Shown here piece by piece: positions 24,358 to 36,266 of a DNA stretch of 64,000 bases (positions within the stretch are counted from its first letter, which is position 1; each line of letters begins with the position of its first letter). The translations under genes were made by a program, and so were the position numbers. Under the pieces are notes generated by a model. The model was not told the DNA's origin. It did no database searches and saw only the letters and a program-made list of their open reading frames with translations. This DNA comes from Larimichthys crocea (Eukaryota; Chordata; Actinopteri; Sciaenidae). The stretch spans positions 18,998,098 through 19,062,097 of the forward strand of contig NC_040016.1 in NCBI RefSeq assembly GCF_000972845.2, read 5' to 3'.

Positions 24358-26938
24358 CACACACAGAGGCTGTGTGCAAGGCAGAAGTCCAGACATGTGC
24401 GCGGTGCTGAGGCTGATGCCATGACTTTAGTCTGGAGGTACGTGGTGCACTTCTTTTGCCACAAGTCTATTTCAGCCCCAGCTTCTCTGTATACATACAC
24501 GCTGTGTGTTTGTGTGTGTTTCTCCCATTTGACAGCATCTGGCCGGAGCTTCACTCAGTCCTTCAAGTCAAACTGCAGGTTGTTTGTTTGGGTTCGCCCT
24601 TACAAACACACCATTAGGCCTGCCCTCTGCATTGAGGACTATTCCTGGCTCTGGCCTCAGTTTAGCTCAGGCCTGCTGCCTGGCTCACTGGAGGTCCCTG
24701 CAGGCAAACCTCAGTCCTACCAGAACCCAGGAAGATCCGAACCACAGCGCACCGCCCAGCCACCACAGAGAAACTCTAGCCTGCTTCAACCAGGCTCGCC
24801 CCACAGCGAGACTTAAATGTCAGCTGGAGGATTTTGATGTGTGTGTGTGTGTGTGTGTCTTCTGTTTGATTGTCAACCCGTCGTGATGCAACAAGTCCAC
24901 CTTTCCTGCTAATAAAACGGGTAGGGACAAGACTAAGTCCTTTGAGTCTTTGCGGCTCACACTTGCAGCGAGTGAAAAAGGATTTGGGAATGAGAGATGA
25001 AAAGAGAGGAAAAGATAGAGAGCGAGTGAGAGGCGGCATGGAGAAAGAAAGAAAACAACAAAGGTGGTTAGGACAAAAGCCGTATTGTATCATTGAAATG
25101 ACTTGTGAGTTGAAAGCCTTAAAAGTCCTCCCCAGAGCCAGGTCATAAAGCCCAGAAACGGGCTTGGCAGCTGAGGCCAGAGCCAGACAGGCCTGGCAGT
25201 CGAGCCCAGAGAGCTTCCAGTAACAGGAGATGTAAAAATCAATTTGCCGTGAAAAAGGTAAACAATCGGAAATGACAAATATGCAGGTTCTTTCCATCGC
25301 TTTTTTTTCCTTTTCTTCATCTCTTGCTATTTTCACTGTTATTAAAGTAGACAAATGCAGGGGCGAGGAGAGTGACTAGTCGGGAGTCATGTGGTGAGGG
25401 ATCCCAGCAACGTTCAGGGGGAGGGTGAGAGAGAGAGCAACAGAGAGAAAGAGAGAGAGAGATTTTTTTCTCTCCCCTTTTCACTACCTAAACCAGTCAA
25501 GCTGGACTTCTACAGTCAGCGGTTGAAACACTCACACATTAGTATGGATGTTGTGATCACACTCAAACGCACACATGAGGATATAAGTCCGCGCTCCAGA
25601 TTAAAGAGGCGGAGGTCGATACGACCGTGCGGATGGAGAAACGATTGAGGGAGAAGTGGGGGGGGTGGACAGCGAGAGAGATTGAGAAGAGAAGGGGGGT
25701 TGAATCCTTGGGGGCCTGTTTGGTAGTAAGGGGGCCCTCGGGGGCCCTGGCGGAGACCTCCATTAGGCGAACGATCCGAGCCTGGGGGAGCCGGGCCTTT
25801 CGAGGCAGGGGCCGGTCTGTTTAGCAGCAGTTTGTCCGCATTGCTCATAGCATTGATCCAGTGTTGAGCTGCAGCCATAGGAAAGCTCTTTGCTGCTGAA
25901 TAGGCCGTGCACCAGTGTATTGATAAGGCGTGAGTAGACCAATAGAGGGTCCTGCACCCTGTTGGTCATTTGGTTAAGACAGACAGATCTTGTTCAATAA
26001 CACACACCCCACGGATGCCTTATGGCGTTAAATCTAGTCCATGAGTGTGTGTGTGTGCTTTGGTGTGAGCACAGTTGCACGTCCATACCCGAGTGTGTGT
26101 GTGTCTGTGTGTGTGTGCAACGATTTGTGTCTTACTGGAATCTAATCCTCTTTGCTTTCTCCACTCGTCTTTCTCAGATGAACAGATCTGCTGTGACTGG
26201 CTGGGAAAAAAGGAAAAATGAAAGTGGTGGGGGGAAAAAAAAGAACAAGCGAGAAAACAAACATGCTTCCCAGGCCCCAATTAGCCCACTTTTATTGCCC
26301 CTAGATATGCTCCCCCACTCCGCCTCACTCTCTCTCCCCTTTTTCACTCTCTGAAGTCTGCTTCCACAGAACGCTTCACATCATTGAGAGTGCTTAAACA
26401 TCAGTGGCATAAAAAAAAAAAGGTGGCCAGGGGAGACGGGGATGAAGAGGGAGAAGTGCCACTTTTGTCCATCAGTGTATTTTCTTAAAAATCTGTGTGT
26501 GTGTTTTTCTTTTAAACACACACTGACGGGGATTCTGCGTGAATGCGACTACCATCTTCCTCTTCGCGTCGTCGTCGGCGTGTGTGTCGGCCGCACTCCG
26601 ATACGATATGTGTGTTTTGTGGTTGTCGTGTTTGTACAACATCAGTCGCCGAACGCTCACAAACAAAACGGTTAGAAACCCTTCCGCGCGGAAGCCATCA
26701 ATTCTTAATGAGATAATGACACGCTAACATACTCACAGCAGCAGCTCTGTTTACAGACGAAGACAAAACCACAAACAAGACACAGACATGCCTCGCTCTT
26801 TAGTCCCGTCCCCCCCGCCCCTCCGTCCGTCCCATGCGCTTTCTTCTCGCTATTTTTTCCTCCTCCTCTTTCTCCAGCTATGACTTTGTGCGCCGGCCAA
26901 AACTTAGAGAGAATAACAGGTGGGGAACATCTTGATGC
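24355..26938. other. Gene-free intronic or flanking sequence with two CpG-richer patches
   Basis: Open frames of 100-190 codons here consist of low-complexity or repeat-derived peptide with no family resemblance. Patches at 25590-25830 and 26540-26700 have raised CpG content. The first also has four G5-G7 runs at 25659-25744. Confidence 0.55.
25659..25802 (+). other. G-run cluster, possible G-quadruplex
   Basis: G runs of five or more occur near 25659, at 25694-25699, 25710-25714, 25730-25734 and 25740-25744, with GGGGGCC three times (25710, 25730, 25740). On the sense strand this could form a quadruplex in DNA or in the nascent RNA. Confidence 0.4.
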
Positions 26939-26966
26939 TGTGTGTGTGTGTGTGTGTGTGTGTGTG
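26939..26966. repeat. (TG)14 microsatellite
   Basis: Uninterrupted TG run. Confidence 0.9.
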
Positions 26967-27759
26967 CAATATGTGTCTGTCTGATAGACACACATAAGCA
27001 GTAATGAGTCAGGCGCTATAATGTGGCTGCTGACCAGATTCCCTAATAAGAGAAGAATGTTGTCCATGGCATCCAGTTTTCCACTGGAATCACACATTCA
27101 TCCAGCCTGTTTCCTGCCCCTGGGTCTTCCTCTCGGCATGAACAGACGAGGAGAGGGAACCCTCTGTCTCTCTCTCTCCTTCTCCCAGCTCTTCCCATTG
27201 TCCCCGTCCCTGCCCTCCCTCCCTCCCTCGCCACATGCTCTTTCTCATCCTTTTTCATCACTTTTTCTCCCCCCCCCCTCTCCCTCCCTCCATCACTTAT
27301 GGTCTAGTTATAATGCGGGCTTATCGGAGCTCTTGTCTTTTCTTTCTTTTCTCTTTGTTGCGTCGCTCCAGAGTCTGCTTCTTGGAGTGACACGAGCACA
27401 TGACTCACAAAAAAAGTGAGTCAGACCAATTCAGGGCTTATTGCTGAGGAAATGGTGGTGGATTAGGTAGGAGAGGTGTCTTTCTCGGACTGGTACAGGA
27501 ACACACACACACATATGCACGCATACAGCTGAGTAAGAAAAAGAAAAGAAAAGAAAAAAAACACACATCTGTGGTTCACTGAATCTCCAAATTAATGGAA
27601 CTCTTAGTCTAGCTGTGGAGCAACTTTAAACAAACCAAGACAGAAGTTTAAAAAATTCACATTCAAATACTTTAACCTTGAAATCTCCCCTTGCCAAGGC
27701 ACCGGCTCCCTCTTTTTTTCATCTGTTAAATGTTTGAGTGTTTGATAGTTTGAGGTCTA
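26967..27759. other. Gene-free intronic or flanking sequence
   Basis: Contains pyrimidine-rich simple sequence at about 27165-27300 (CCCT and TCTC units) and an A/G tract at 27537-27562. Nothing gene-like is seen. Confidence 0.55.
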
Positions 27760-29560
27760 TAGCAGAACCCGCCCGGGAATTAATGTCATTCATATGCCCT
27801 GCGGAAATTACTTTTGAAATGCATATAATCTAAAACATGCAAATGAGGCTGACTTTGTGCACCCTGTTTAATATGAATTATCATTTTCTGAATACCTATT
27901 ATTACTGCGTACATTTCTCCAATTATATTGTTCTTTTTTTTTTTTTGTCACTTTTGCATAAGGACGCACATGTGCACATCGGGAACACCAGAAACACGCG
28001 TGCACTCGCTCGGTCACATGCATATGCATGCAGGCGCACACACACACACACACACATACAGAGCAGAATGTCTTTGTGATGGGTGTATTTTAATGAGGAG
28101 TAATAAGGATGGTAATGACCCAGTCCACTTCTCTCTCTCTCTCTGTCTTTGTTACTCTCTCTTTCTCACTCCATGTCTGCCTCTCTCACCCGCTGCTGTT
28201 AGTTTACATGAAACCAATGGGAAGAGTAAGAGGCGTCTCATTTAAAGAAAAAAAAGATCTGCCTCTCGTGGATTCTGCACAAATTTACCGGTCAGAAAAT
28301 GCAAATGAAAATAACAAGGCGGGAAATACAAGTGTTGCTCATCCAATTTTCATTAGCGGAGTGAAATATTGATGCGTTTTAAAAGTGAACAGTGCATCTT
28401 TAGTTTGTGTCTTCCTTCTCTCTTCTGGTGATAGAGCACTGTTATTAATGTCCTTGTCCAAGAGGCAGACTTTTTTTTCCTCCTAAATTGAATTGAAGGC
28501 ATCCCCTTTTTCAAACGAAATATTCTATTAATTTATTTATACTGCGCCATAAATTATTCTATTAATATTAGCATGTTCCAAATTAGTATGACTTCTCTCA
28601 ATGTTCCTTCTGCTTCTATTAATTAGCATGCTTGTCACTATAACAAAGATTTTTCTTTCTCTGATAAATTATAAAGGAGACATTTTTTAATACAATGAGA
28701 ACCGCCTTAGAAATTATTAATATTTTAAGTTGTGGCCTGTAAGACAAAAGTAAGGAGAAAAGAGCAAGAAGAACGGAAAACTAACAATTACATGGAATCC
28801 ATTATGGATGTGTCATTGGTGTGCAACAGTGTTGATTTTTATTTAGCTCTTTTGAACAGAAAAATGTGTGTGTGTGTGTGTGTGTGCACCCATACTGAAT
28901 GCTCAGGGATATCATCTTGTTTTAGCACTTTTGGATAGGATGTGAATTAATTATCTCTGTAACAGCTTGGACCAAGTTCAAAAGTACTAAAATTCAATTA
29001 ATTTGAAAAGTGGACATGCTATCATTTTCTCCGCATGTCTCCTTTAAAGTCTGGCCTGTTTTTTACTGTGGACTTATTCAATTATATTTGATTAAACTCG
29101 CTCTGATCCAATCTATTAATTAACTAGGAAATGCAAAGTGCCCGACTTGAAAGCCGATGTATAAAATTATATCATGTCCACTTTGATATATATTTATTTA
29201 TATTTTTACAACACCAGTTTTTTCCACCCATTGTAACCCTTTATTTTTGGAAGTTGCTGTTGCTCATTTTCAGGTATTATTAAATCTGCCCACTTTATCT
29301 TCCTTATAATGCAAATTCTGATTATAAATGAAATTATGTCTTACCTTAAGGCAACTGCAACAAATTTACCTATCCGTAAAAATATATTTCTCTTTTCTAT
29401 TTCTTGCACAATTTTGTCTTTTTCACGCAATAAAATGTAAATTGTCCCTTGTAATTAAAGTTAGGGAGTTGTTCTTTTATTTGGTGCAGGTGGAATATCA
29501 GGAGCAATTTCTCGTTAAAATGGAAGCTCCTCTTAATATGAATTGAAGGATAGTCCCATT
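27760..29560. promoter_or_regulatory. AT-rich, repeat-poor block, candidate cluster of conserved non-coding elements
   Basis: About 1.8 kb of complex AT-rich sequence is interrupted only by short CA (28038-28056), CT (28131-28144) and TG (28865-28886) runs. It has three perfect octamers ATGCAAAT (27837-27844, 28299-28306, 29309-29316) and many ATTA/TAAT cores, e.g. TTTTCATTAGCGG near 28348 and TTAATTAGCATG near 28619. The contrast with the repeat-dense surroundings suggests selection on sequence, but no alignment was available. Confidence 0.35.
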
Positions 29561-31174
29561 TTTATGTGGTTAATAGGACTGAGCATTCATGTATTCTTGA
29601 CGGGTCACGTCCACCTGCACACTCCAGGTTCGTTGCCCGTGTCAATGTGGTTTTTTGATACGCGGTGGACTCAGAGTCAGACGGATCAAATTCTCCACAT
29701 GTCGCGCAAATACGAAAAATTAAATCTCTATTTACGTAAGTCTCAGTTTACTCATCTGCTTCACCTTCATGTCATTTGTCCATTTCCCTACTGACACCTT
29801 TTCATCTGTCTCTCTTAAAAATCTTCTCCCATCTCTCTCACTATCTCCCCCCCTCCACCCACCCACCCTCACAGTGAAGGTCATTCTAATAAAGAGCTCT
29901 CGTAGGACGGAGCTGCTAATTGCTTCGCGGCGCTCTAGCCGGTTTCAGATCCAAATAAAGGCACGTTGCCTTTTTTTTTTTTTCCCGAGCTTCTCTCCTT
30001 CTCCTTGCCCTCCATTCCTCCACCGCCTCCCCTCTTCACCTTCTGTTCCACCATGTTAAATACAATCTGAGTATTAGCCGTTGTGGACTGTCATAACCTG
30101 ACCTCAGCCTCCGTTACCTCTCAGGACAGAGAGGAGAGATGAAGGGGAAGGCAGAGGATTTTTCATCCTCATGATCACAGGATGATTTCCAACTGGCACA
30201 CGGGCACGCTCGCCTCCTCGTGCACGCTCCCGAGTTTTACCTCTTTAGGAATGTACAACCCGTGATTTTAGGCGCAGATAAATGAGGTGTGCATGAAGTC
30301 CGCTCCTTCTACAAATATTTGTGTGTGCAGTGTGTGTGTGTGTGTGTGCAATATGTGTGTGTATGTGTGTATCTTTGTGTCTGTCTCCAGTATTTTCGAA
30401 CAGACAGCAGTCTGCAAGCTGGTAAATCACTTACTGCGCTCTAAAGGAAGGGTCGAGGTGAAGGCAGGAGTGTATGTTTGCCCCGGTCATACACACATAC
30501 GGAGCGATCTCATCGGTGCGGAATGCGCTGTGTGTTTACCTATGGCTCCAGAACCCACCTGACCGAGGGAGGCTAATCTTTATGGGCTCTGTAAACAGGG
30601 ACTTTGTCTTCAGAGGGCTGCAGGCGGGCGCGCAGACGCACACAATTCACACACGCGCACCCGCGCAGATGTGCGTGCCGGAAAGGAGGCGGGGCGTCGC
30701 GTATATGGCAGGTTACACACTGTACACAGGAAAGCCATGCACGTGCACACTGAGCAGCATATGGCAGACAGTCCTGCAGGAGTATGGAAGCGTTCCCCAT
30801 GTTTATGCAGCAGGGGATCTTCTTATCATCTGCATTCTGTGCCCCTCTTGTCTTCTCTCCACTCCCCAACAAAGAGCACTGGCTTCTTCATTAGCCGGCT
30901 GGAGGTCAGACTATAAGGCCAGAGCTGCAAGCTTCCCCCCTCTCGCTCTCTCTGGTGCTCTTTGAAGCCAGCCAGCCAGCCAGTAGTAGATATTGGCCCA
31001 CATCTGACTGACTATCTGTCTGTGGGATAATGGAGTTCACCTGTTAGCACTGGAGCAGGGCCAGGGCAGCCACAGACATCTAGCATTGGCCCTTTACTGT
31101 TAGCCAACCTGTTAGCGCTGGCTGGCAGCCAGGGTAGCCTGGAGCGCTGCTGTTAGCTGCTAGCTCCAGCTTTT

Positions 31175-31178
<4 letters not shown>
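29561..31178. other. Gene-free intronic or flanking sequence
   Basis: No exon is supported. 30325-30370 is interrupted TG sequence; 30620-30690 is CG/CA-rich; 31040-31170 has repeated GTTAGC/GCTAGC hexamers. Confidence 0.55.

Positions 31179-31222
<44 letters not shown>
31179..31222. repeat. (TG)22 microsatellite
   Basis: Uninterrupted TG run. Confidence 0.95.
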
Positions 31223-31223
<1 letters not shown>

Positions 31224-31887
31224 AAGAGGGACAGGTATCCTGCTGCAAATCCAGGACTAGCAGCAGTGACCAGCTGCTGAGGAAACAACCAAACTTGGAT
31301 AGGGAAGTGATGGAAAAAAGAATTTCTGCAGTATGTTTTTTATGTGTGTGTGTGTGTGAGAGAGAGAGAGAATGTGTGTTATTTCTTCAGCTTTCCTCTG
31401 ACCTCATTCTCTTTTTATTGAAGCGAATACACGTCAGCTCAGAAATGCCACGCAGATATCCCTCTTCCTCTCCCGCCCTCTCTCCCTTCTGTCATTCTCC
31501 TAGAGTCGGGAGAGTAAAAAAGATACGTGAAACATACGGAGCGAGCTATAGTCGTCGGCTGTACTACACGCAACATTTCAGCATTTTTAAGTACACGAAA
31601 TGTTGCCGTCTCAAAGTCTGCGGAGGGAGTTCGTGAAGAAGTGCGTCTCAATAGGGGCGGTCGGTAGCGTAGTGGGTTAAGCGGCCGCCCCGTGTGTGGA
31701 GGCTATAGTCCTCGGTATACAGTGGTCCCTCGTTTATCGCGGGGGATACGTTCTAAAAATAACCCGCAATAAATGAAATCCACGAAGTATGTTTTACAAT
31801 TGTTATACATGTTTTAAGGCCGTAAAACTCCTAACCACACACTTTTATACACCTTTTTACATGCATTTTGTACAGTACTCCCTTAGT

Positions 31888-32203
31888 CAGGGGCGGACTG
31901 GGACAAAAAATCGGCACTGGACCAGCATTTTGGACCAGCCCAGCCCACAACCAGGCGAATTTTTTTCTCGTGCGCCCTAGATGCGCCGTGCGCCCTGGGC
32001 AGCCGCCCGCATTGCCCATAGCTAAAACCGGCCCAACATGTGGTTTGGGCTGTGGATCTACTGTTATATATATAGATATATATATATATATTATATATAA
32101 TAATATATATATATATATATATTATATATATGGACTTGTCGGCCCAAATAGCACGTCGCCCACCGGGCAAATGCACGGTAGCCAGATTATCAGTCCGTGC
32201 CTG
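31888..32203. mobile_element. hAT-like MITE nested in the Tigger-like MITE
   Basis: Ends are CAGGGGCGGACTG (left) and, on the opposite strand, CAGGCACGGACTG (right), matching at 11 of 13 positions. An exact 8-bp target-site duplication CCCTTAGT flanks it (31880-31887 and 32204-32211), diagnostic of the hAT superfamily. The middle (about 32064-32131) is an AT-rich palindromic TA repeat. The element is 316 bp with no open frame for a transposase. Confidence 0.85.
32064..32131. repeat. AT-rich interrupted TA repeat inside the hAT MITE
   Basis: Almost only A and T with TATATA arms in both directions; self-complementary and likely unstable in length. Confidence 0.9.
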
Positions 32204-32458
32204 CCCTTAGTTAATCAGGAGCAGAACACAATGCACGTTCATACTGTACAGTACACTGTAAAAAAAAGCATGCAAAATTACACTAAAAAACTCCACGAAA
32301 CAGCGAGTCCGCGATATAGCGAGGGGCGACTGTAGTTCGAATCCCGCATCGGACGCCATTTACTGCGTGTCACTCCCCCTCTCTCTGCTTCCTGTCTATC
32401 TTTAGCTGTCCTATCATTAAAGGCATAAAAAATAATCTTAAAAGAAATGCGTCTCAAT

Positions 32459-34117
32459 TAAGAAACTGAAAAATTTGAAAGTGGCAAAAACTCTTTTCAA
32501 CAACGGCTAAATTGCGGTGACGCAACAGCGTGTAGTCACTTTGGGAAAGAAAAGAAAGAAAGAAAGAAAAAAAAAGCTGTCAGTTATTCCCGTAATTGCA
32601 TTTACTGTAGGGTGATGACGTTCTTTGAGTTAACATGCCTTGACACGCACAAGAAAGCCTCGGTAGTTAAATATTTAAATATCGACTCGCATGGAAAGAT
32701 AAAGAGAAAGCTGCTTTAGTAGCAGGATGTATGGAAGGCGCAGTGCTGTGTTGGAAACTCTGCCCTGAAACTATGATAATATAAGAACACTTTGTCACCG
32801 CTGCAGTATCACTACTGGAACATTAATAGAACAACCCATGTTTACTCATTTCTCACTCTCGATTTTTTTCTTTTCTTATTGCTCTTATTTTGCTCGGTGT
32901 TGCATCTCTCACACGCAAACCCTAAAGAGTGATTAATGGAGACGCAAGAGTTCAGACCTGATGAGTGGGTTTGTTCTTGGGGTTTTGGAGTTAAAGAAGA
33001 TTCCCTCGGGGCCTGTGTCACAGTTTATTTAGTCGAGAAGCGTTTGCCAGCTCGCAAGGGTGTGAGAGTGTGAGAATATGGGTGTGTAAGTGTTTACTAA
33101 GTTCTAATCTGTCTTTTTATGTCAGTGTTCATGTCCCTGTCAAAGCATAGGAATAAAACAGCTTACACCCTTTGTCATGCTTTTAAGAGACACAAACCCT
33201 GGAGCTGCTCCACTGACAGCAAATAGGACATTTTGTGGACACAGTGACAGCAACCCCCTGGTAATTTTTTTCATGTGTGTTTTCTAAGTTCGTGACTGTC
33301 AATTATAATGAAATAAAGCCCCTTTGGGTGTAACAGCTAAACCAAATATTTTATGAATCCACACAGCCACTCACTGTCAACAAAGGGGCTCTTCCAAATT
33401 CTGTTTCCTGATTACAAAACAGGTTCAGTTCCTCCAATTCCTCAGATTTCTCTCTCCGGGAAGAATGTTTCTCTTGCTCACAAATATTGATTGAACTATC
33501 AAAGATCATAGAAATAACCTATGTGGATTCTATTTCAGGGAGAAAAAAACTTTAATGTGTTCCAGGGTTGAACCTGCCACTAGTTACCAGGCGTAACCAG
33601 AGGGAGAAAGACGCGTGAGCAAAGAGTAGGAGAAAGATAATTCAAGAGTCAGATGAAAGTAGATAGATGATGGAGTGTAGATACTGGTACAGACATTTTT
33701 TTTTTTTCCCTTACCCCCTCCCTCCTTCTCCCTCTCCTCCCTCCCACCCTTATTCCCTCAGTTCTTTGCCTAATAAGCAGCGTTCCTGCGAGCTGATGCA
33801 AGGCGGAGGAAACAGAACAGGCGTTCTGGGACTGCTGGAAATATTCCCACATGAGGCATAACATGATAAAGACTTATTATCTCACTAAGCTGCTGTAAAC
33901 ACAGATGCACACATAAATACACACTGTACACAGCTCTCTCTCTCTCTCCCACACACACACACACACACATTCACAGAAAGTGAAACTGGTCCGGCTTTAC
34001 GGTTCTGACGAGCTGTGACCAGGAGGAATCTGACAGAGCCAATCCCTTCCAACAAAGCCTGAGAGTCAGCAGTTGTGAGCCAGCTCACTGGGCATTTGGC
34101 CTCGGCTTGTTTGAACT

Positions 34118-34118
<1 letters not shown>
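32459..34118. other. Gene-free intronic or flanking sequence
   Basis: Unique sequence with a GAAA-rich tract at 32547-32574, a T run at 33697-33707, a pyrimidine tract to 33760 and a CA run at 33951-33969. No exon is supported. Confidence 0.55.

Positions 34119-34159
<41 letters not shown>
34119..34159. repeat. (CA)20 microsatellite
   Basis: Uninterrupted CA run; a (GGT)n block follows at about 34188-34206. Confidence 0.95.
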
Positions 34160-34161
<2 letters not shown>

Positions 34162-34780
34162 AGAGCAGTGGGAAGGAACAGAAAAGGGTGGTGGTGGTGG
34201 TGGTGGGGGGTGCAAATTTTGCAAAAAAAAAATTTTGGGAACATCTGAACAAACTGACATGTCGAAACAGGAACTCATCCCAGCTCCTCTCCACTCATCA
34301 ATCACACCAGACGCACACATAAACACATGCAACAAGCGTTTGCTGTGAGCTAATCCATTACAGTACAAAGGTAGGTGTCAGCCTCTTAGAAACACACACA
34401 CACACACACATGTACACACACACACACACACTCAGAGTCATCAGAAACATGTTCAGTCCCATTTCCCTTCTTCTTCTTCTCCATCCCAATTAAAAGGCAA
34501 AGGAGGCCTTTTATTTCCCGCTCCTCCAAACACATTCTTTATCTCTCTGATCTGCGCTCCTCCCTCCCTCCCTCCCTCCCTCGCTCGGTCCCCTCGGGGT
34601 AGTGGGAATGTCTCTCCCGAAACACACTGTCAGGTCAGGGGTTCAGGTGGAGGGGGTCTGAGCATGTAGAGCGAGCGAGAAAGAGACACACACACACACA
34701 CACAGACAGAGCGAGTAGCGGGTTGAGGCAGGCCTCGGCGCGGGCAGCTTCTATGCGTTGCCAGAAACACTTAAACTTAA

Positions 34781-34782
<2 letters not shown>

Positions 34783-34838
<56 letters not shown>
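34783..34838. repeat. (GT)28 microsatellite
   Basis: Uninterrupted GT run of 56 bp, among the longest in the window. Confidence 0.95.
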
Positions 34839-34840
<2 letters not shown>

Positions 34841-36229
34841 CATAGCGCTAATCAGAGACTTCAGGGTAGATTTATGCCTCTGCCTTTTTCCCGACCTCCA
34901 TTACACCAGCTTATATACACCCATTACAGGATATGACAGAGTACACACCCTTTAGACGAGCATACCACACCGCCTGTGTGTGAAACAGAGGGCATGCGCT
35001 CCCATCCTCACACACTCCCCTCTTTCCCATTAGGTCCCTGTCCACCTGCGAGCTCTATCTCTCCGTCTGTCTTTATCTCTCTTCCCCTCGTTGCTAATAA
35101 GGTCAATGAGGAAGAGTTAAGAAGCAGATGGGTGTACAGTACATTACGGCACACGGCGCACTATAGTGTGGGCTGGTGATTCATGCTTAGCGAGACGTAG
35201 TGATGATGATGTGAGTGAGTTTTCTACTGCACTGCAAAGTCATCGGACTGTGTACGACGGGATCTGTTGATCGCTCTGCGTGATGCCTCGCTTCGTAATA
35301 TTACCTCAGGGAGCAGTTTGGACGAGCCGGGGGTCTGGACGAAGGCGGGGAGGACAGGACAGGACAGGACAGGACAGGACAGGAGGGAGAATGAAGAGGG
35401 GAGAAAGTGTTGGGAAGAGGAATGAGGTTGGAGATTAAGTGACTGGCTTTAAATGTCACAATAACACTCTTCTACTTCGGAGTCTTAACTCCATAGGCGG
35501 ATGGGTGCCAGGAGCGAGAAAGAAGAGAGAGAGAGCGAGTGAGGAGGAAAACTACCGCGGCGTGATTTGTGGTTTTTTGAAATGGTGCTGCTTGTTAGGG
35601 GGAGACGTCTTAAATTGGCGAAACCTGTCCGTAAGCACCCGCGTGCTTTTAAAGGTTTATTTCACCTAAATCAAAAAGCATCACTCCCCCCACCAACTGT
35701 TCACGAGGTCGAGAACGAACTTCTCATTTCACATCCAGCTAGCTATTCTTTTTTTTGTTTTGTGCGTCCAGGCCTTGAGAAATCCAACTTTGAAACTTTT
35801 TGTTTGTGCGGCTCCAATCATTTTAAAAACTCGACAGCATCGTGTGTTTTTTCTTTTCCCCCCCTGAAACACACAAAAACATTTCTTTAGCATACAACTC
35901 TCAGATTTCAGGGTAAGTGGGTTTTTGTGAAAAAGGCGAATAGCTGCAGAAAGTGTAATTTCTCAGTGCATTGAGCCACACAAATAAAACTCTATTTGCC
36001 TCCATTGTGTTGGGCAGGTATCTCGAAAAACCTTGAAAAATAAAGCAAAACTATCTGCACAGTTAGGCACCACTTGTGAGAAAAGATTTGGGTGCAATGA
36101 CCCTTTTACATAGCACAGATCATCCACCTGCACACACTCGCACACACACATGCTCAGGTCCCTGTCCCTCAACAAGCATCTGGCAGCATTCCATTAACAG
36201 AGCCACCAGCGCTCTGTACATAGAAACAT

Positions 36230-36230
<1 letters not shown>
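34839..36230. other. Gene-free intronic or flanking sequence
   Basis: Unique sequence without supported exons, apart from the pentamer repeat listed separately. Confidence 0.55.
35350..35383. repeat. (AGGAC)6 pentanucleotide repeat
   Basis: Six consecutive AGGAC units, then AGGAGGG. Confidence 0.9.

Positions 36231-36260
<30 letters not shown>
36231..36260. repeat. (CA)15 microsatellite
   Basis: Uninterrupted CA run. Confidence 0.9.

Positions 36261-36266
<6 letters not shown>

Larger units (their letters stand above)
31720..32332. mobile_element. pogo/Tigger-like non-autonomous DNA transposon (MITE), itself interrupted
   Basis: Terminal inverted repeats are imperfect: left CAGTGGTCCCTCGTTTATCG, right (reverse complement) CAGTCGCCCCTCGCTATATC, both continuing into CGCGG. 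A TA dinucleotide flanks each end (31718-31719 and 32333-32334), as expected for Tc1/mariner-pogo integration. The internal text (ACCCGCAATAAATGAAATCC) resembles known Tigger-type termini. No transposase is encoded. Minus the nested element and its duplicated 8 bp, the copy is about 289 bp. The superfamily call is from terminal sequence and TA duplication only. Confidence 0.75.
31653..32447 (+). mobile_element. tRNA-derived SINE, split by a nested DNA transposon
   Basis: The left part (31653-31717) has a tRNA-like head with an A-box-like GGTAGCGTAGTGGGTTAAG. The right part resumes after the insertion with a B box (GTTCGAATCC, 32335-32344), then a body ending CTTCCTGTCTATC, CTGTCCTATCATTAAAGGC and an A-rich tail. 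An 11-bp direct repeat TGCGTCTCAAT flanks the whole unit (31642-31652 and 32448-32458), the target-site duplication of retroposition. Without the insert the SINE is about 180 bp. SINEs with this 3' body are, to my knowledge, common in percomorph fishes. The pol III promoter is broken because about 600 bp lie between the A and B boxes. Confidence 0.85.

Noticed and set aside
24397..24816. Open frame of 139 codons with mixed composition
   Set aside because: No recognisable family, no flanking splice signals, and a TG-repeat Val-Cys stretch inside; treated as chance.
24776..25354. Minus-strand open frame of 192 codons, the longest in the window
   Set aside because: Low resemblance to any known protein, includes a His-Thr run, and has no supporting promoter or splice signals.
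32335..32344. tRNA-like B box GTTCGAATCC
   Set aside because: Not a tRNA gene: the A-box part lies about 640 bp away and the body and tail are SINE sequence.
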